A stretch of 7,911 bases of DNA, from the NCBI GenBank assembly GCA_937952285.1, contig CALFZE010000008.1, forward strand, positions 1-7,911, in the 5' to 3' direction. The notes under the pieces were generated by a model that was given only the letters and a program-made list of their open reading frames with translations, did no database searches and was not told where the DNA came from. Positions 5,825 to 7,911 of the stretch are shown one piece after another (position 1 is the first letter of the stretch; the number at the start of each line of letters is the position of its first letter). This stretch comes from UBA2428 sp002343545 (lineage in GTDB: Bacteria > Bdellovibrionota > UBA2428). Position numbers and translations under genes: made by a program.

Positions 5825-6648
5825 GGGGTGTCCTTGCTGGCCGGCAGCACGTTGGCGTCGTCGGAAAGTCCGAAGCGGCGCTTGCGTTGCGCGAAGGCTT
5901 CGCAAGCCGCTCGAAGGTGGGAAGGCTCGAAGTCGGGCCAGAGCGTGTCCGTGATGTAGATCTCGGTGTAGGCGAGCTGCCAGAGGAGGAAGTTCGACAG
6001 CCGGAATTCGCCGCTCGTGCGGATGAGAAGGTCCGGGTCGGGAAGGCCGGCCGTGTAGAGACGCGCCTCGACGTCGGCGTCGCTCACCGTGTTCGGGTCG
6101 AGCTTGCCGTCGCGGGCGTCGCGCGCGATGGACTGCACCGCGCGCAGGAGCTCGGCGCGGGCGCCGTAGCTGATGCAGAAGCTGAGTTGCAGGCCGGCGT
6201 TCGCGCGCGTGATCTCGATGGTCTCTTCGACGATCTGGCGAACGAAGGGCGGGAGCCGCTCGATCTGGCCGAAGACGCGCAGGCGGATCCCGTTCGCCAT
6301 CATCTCCTCGCGCTCGCGCAGGAGGAAGTCGTACAGGAGCTCCATGAGCGCGGAGACCTCGTCGACGGGTCGCCCCCAATTTTCGGTCGAGAAGGCGTAG
6401 AGGGTCAGCGCGCCGATGCCAAGGCGGTCGGCCTCGCGGATGATCTCTTTGACCTTCGAGGCGCCGCGGGCGTGCCCGAGCGTGCGGTGGAAAGCTCGGT
6501 TCTTGGCCCAGCGGCCGTTGCCGTCCATGATAATGGCGACGTGCCGGGGAACGCGGTCTTGGGGGACGGAGAGCCGCTCGACCTTCGCCGTGGCGGCGAA
6601 GGTCGAATTCGGGACGGAATCGTCCGTCCCGGATCCGAATCCGCTCAT
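5821..6648 (-). CDS. uppS: Undecaprenyl diphosphate synthase UppS (cis-prenyltransferase)
   Basis: UppS condenses isopentenyl diphosphate units with farnesyl diphosphate to make the C55 carrier lipid precursor used for peptidoglycan and surface polysaccharides. The 275-residue product carries HVAIIMDGNGRWAKNR (36-51) with the catalytic D42, TLYAFSTENWGRP (82-94), and the signature DLLIRTSGEFRLSNFLLWQ (206-224), whose Arg and Ser residues bind diphosphate. The usual NYGGR motif reads SYGAR here (160-164), a mild change. ATG 6648 overlaps the frr stop by ATGA, which supports this start; an in-frame start 57 bp upstream would lie deep in frr. Compared with E. coli the N-terminus is about 16 residues longer and probably disordered. 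AAGGA lies 12 bases upstream, a rather long spacing, so translation may depend on coupling with frr. Confidence 0.98.
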   Translation of the reverse strand: MSGFGSGTDDSVPNSTFAATAKVERLSVPQDRVPRHVAIIMDGNGRWAKNRAFHRTLGHARGASKVKEIIREADRLGIGALTLYAFSTENWGRPVDEVSALMELLYDFLLREREEMMANGIRLRVFGQIERLPPFVRQIVEETIEITRANAGLQLSFCISYGARAELLRAVQSIARDARDGKLDPNTVSDADVEARLYTAGLPDPDLLIRTSGEFRLSNFLLWQLAYTEIYITDTLWPDFEPSHLRAACEAFAQRKRRFGLSDDANVLPASKDTP

Positions 6649-7187
6649 ACGGTCATGACGTCCTTGGTTTTCGTCTCGACGAGCTTGTCCGTATCGGCGA
6701 CCCACTTGTCGGTCGTCTTCTGGATCTGCTCCTGCAGCTTCTTGGATTGGTCTTCGGGGATGGTCTTGTCGGCTTTGACCTTATCGTTCGCTTCGCGGCG
6801 GACGTTACGCAGCACGACCTTCGTGTCTTCGCCGAGCTTCTTGACGGTCTTCGCGATGTCCTTGCGGCGCTCTTCGGTGAGCGGCGGGACGTTCAGGCGG
6901 ATGAGCTTGCCGTCGACGTTCGGCGTGAGGCCGATGTTCGCCGCGATGATGGCCTTCTCGATGAGGGGGATCGCGGACTGGTCCCAGCTCGCGATCTGGA
7001 TCGTCTTGGGGTCGGGGATCGAGACTTGCGCCATCTGTCCGATCGGCGTCATCGTGCCGTAGTAATCCACGCGCACGCCGTCCACGAGCGCGGGCGTCGC
7101 GACGCCGGTGCGCAGGCGCGAGAGCTCGTGCTTGAGGCTTGCGAGCGCCTTTTCCATCTTAGAGTTCAGTTCGGCCGTCATATCCAT
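6645..7187 (-). CDS. frr: Ribosome recycling factor Frr
   Basis: With EF-G, RRF splits the post-termination ribosome in the cytoplasm. The 180-residue product is close to the usual 185. Typical motifs are LRTGVATPALVDGV (25-38), DYYGTMTP (41-48), PPLTEERRKD (101-110) and LRNVRREANDK (126-136), the last with the conserved Arg pair. The many charged residues in the second half fit the three-helix bundle. A longer frame starts at 7319 inside pyrH, but ATG 7187 is preceded by GGAGGT at a spacing of seven and gives the normal RRF N-terminus. A second ATG two codons later (7181) is a less well placed alternative. The gene begins 20 bp after the pyrH stop, so the two are surely cotranscribed. Confidence 0.98.
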   Translation of the reverse strand: MDMTAELNSKMEKALASLKHELSRLRTGVATPALVDGVRVDYYGTMTPIGQMAQVSIPDPKTIQIASWDQSAIPLIEKAIIAANIGLTPNVDGKLIRLNVPPLTEERRKDIAKTVKKLGEDTKVVLRNVRREANDKVKADKTIPEDQSKKLQEQIQKTTDKWVADTDKLVETKTKDVMTV

Positions 7188-7194
7188 GGTCTGT

Positions 7195-7200
7195 ACCTCC
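7195..7200 (-). promoter_or_regulatory. Ribosome binding site of frr (decides the start)
   Basis: The minus strand reads GGAGGT seven bases before ATG 7187, within the 20-bp gap after pyrH. It rules out the upstream in-frame start at 7319 inside pyrH. Confidence 0.85.
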
Positions 7201-7207
7201 GATACGC

Positions 7208-7911
7208 TTACGTCGATGCTACGACTTTGGTTCCGATGCGCTCGCCCTTCACGAGACGGGCGAGGGCGCCCTTCTCGTGCATGTTCATGACGATGATCGG
7301 GAGTTTGTTGTCCATGCACAGGCTCGTCGCCGTGCTGTCCATGACTTCGAGACGTTGGCTGAGCACGTCGATGTAGGAAAGGGTGTCGTACTTCTTGGCC
7401 TGCGGGTTTTTGCGCGGGTCGGAGTCGTAGACGCCGTCGACTTTGGTCGCCTTGATGAGAACCTCGGCTTCGACTTCCATCGCGCGGAGCGCGGCGGCCG
7501 TGTCGGTCGAGAAGTAGGGGTTGCCGGTGCCGCTCGCGAAGATCACGACGCGACCCTTTTCGAGGTGGCGCGTGGCGCGCCGGCGGATGTAGGGCTCGAC
7601 GACTTGCTCCATGCGGATGGCGCTCTGCACGCGCGTGTAGATCTCGCGGCGCTCGAGCGCGTCTTGCAGCGCGAGGGCGTTGATCGTCGTCGCGAGCATA
7701 CCCATGTAGTCGCCCGTCGAGCGATCCATGCCCGTCTTCGCGCCCTGGATGCCGCGGAAGATGTTGCCGCCGCCCACGACGAGGGCCACCTCGACCTTGA
7801 GATCGAGGATCGAACGGATTTCGGACGCGATGTAATCGAGGGTTTCGGCGTCGAGGCCGAACTCGCGTTTTCCGGCGAGGGCTTCGCCCGAAAGCTTGAG
7901 CAAGATGCGTT
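7208..7911 (-). CDS. pyrH: Uridylate kinase PyrH, 5' end beyond the window
   Basis: PyrH phosphorylates UMP to UDP with ATP. It is the bacterial hexameric enzyme of the amino-acid-kinase fold, unrelated to eukaryotic UMP/CMP kinase. Visible motifs in order are RILLKLSGEAL at the right edge (phosphate-binding Lys), VVGGGNIFRG, DYMGMLATTINALALQ, GTGNPYFSTDTAAALRA and ATKVDGVYDSDPRKNP. The frame runs open to base 911 of the last kilobase, and the codons before TTG 7903 read Arg-Ile, as expected inside the normal N-terminal strand. TTG 7903 is therefore not the start; only about 5-12 N-terminal residues are missing. It ends in TAA, 20 bp before frr. The usual upstream neighbours tsf and rpsB would be expected just outside the window. 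The promoter of the cluster is also outside. Confidence 0.97.
   Translation of the reverse strand, partial: RILLKLSGEALAGKREFGLDAETLDYIASEIRSILDLKVEVALVVGGGNIFRGIQGAKTGMDRSTGDYMGMLATTINALALQDALERREIYTRVQSAIRMEQVVEPYIRRRATRHLEKGRVVIFASGTGNPYFSTDTAAALRAMEVEAEVLIKATKVDGVYDSDPRKNPQAKKYDTLSYIDVLSQRLEVMDSTATSLCMDNKLPIIVMNMHEKGALARLVKGERIGTKVVAST

Noticed and set aside
4331..5959. A 542-codon plus-strand open frame opposite the lipoprotein gene and cdsA
   Set aside because: It crosses two genes and their gap on the other strand, has Arg/Glu/His-rich shadow composition, and shows no ribosome binding site or domain.

Overview
The window is about two-thirds G+C by eye and gene-dense. It reads as the chromosome of a high-GC, probably Gram-negative bacterium: a lipoprotein signal, the RseP site-2 protease, MltG, and the envelope-biogenesis gene order pyrH-frr-uppS-cdsA-rseP. 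The former Deltaproteobacteria or a related lineage would fit, but the sequence alone does not fix the taxon. No mobile element, tRNA, rRNA or CRISPR array was seen.

Layout. Bases 1-49 are not biological. They are an untrimmed Illumina Nextera P7/index/transposon-end adapter, so base 50 is where the genome starts and the left edge is a contig end. From 50 to 715 (+) runs the 3' part of an unrecognised gene, followed by a strong intrinsic terminator at 746-780. Everything from 839 to the right edge is on the minus strand and converges on that terminator. Read in the direction of transcription (right to left) it is: pyrH (5' end off the window), frr, uppS, cdsA, a small cysteine-containing lipoprotein, rseP, and one ORF that joins a YqgF/RuvX nuclease-like domain to a complete MltG lytic transglycosylase.

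How they fit together. pyrH makes UDP, and frr recycles ribosomes. uppS makes the C55 lipid carrier for peptidoglycan and O-antigen precursors, and cdsA makes CDP-diacylglycerol for phospholipids. rseP is an intramembrane protease, and the MltG part of the last gene cuts nascent glycan strands. This is the well-known growth and envelope cluster. frr/uppS and uppS/cdsA overlap by ATGA, and pyrH/frr and rseP/fusion gene are about 20 bp apart. The lipoprotein gene is set off on both sides by gaps of 120-135 bp.

Departures from the textbook cluster: (i) the slot between cdsA and rseP, where dxr usually sits, holds the lipoprotein gene instead; (ii) rseP has an unusually long stretch between its two recognisable PDZ domains; (iii) YqgF and MltG are fused across a single transmembrane helix, the most interesting biological observation here; (iv) a perfect 18-bp palindrome lies among further TGACGC copies upstream of rseP. 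I see no evidence for a wholly new multi-gene system.
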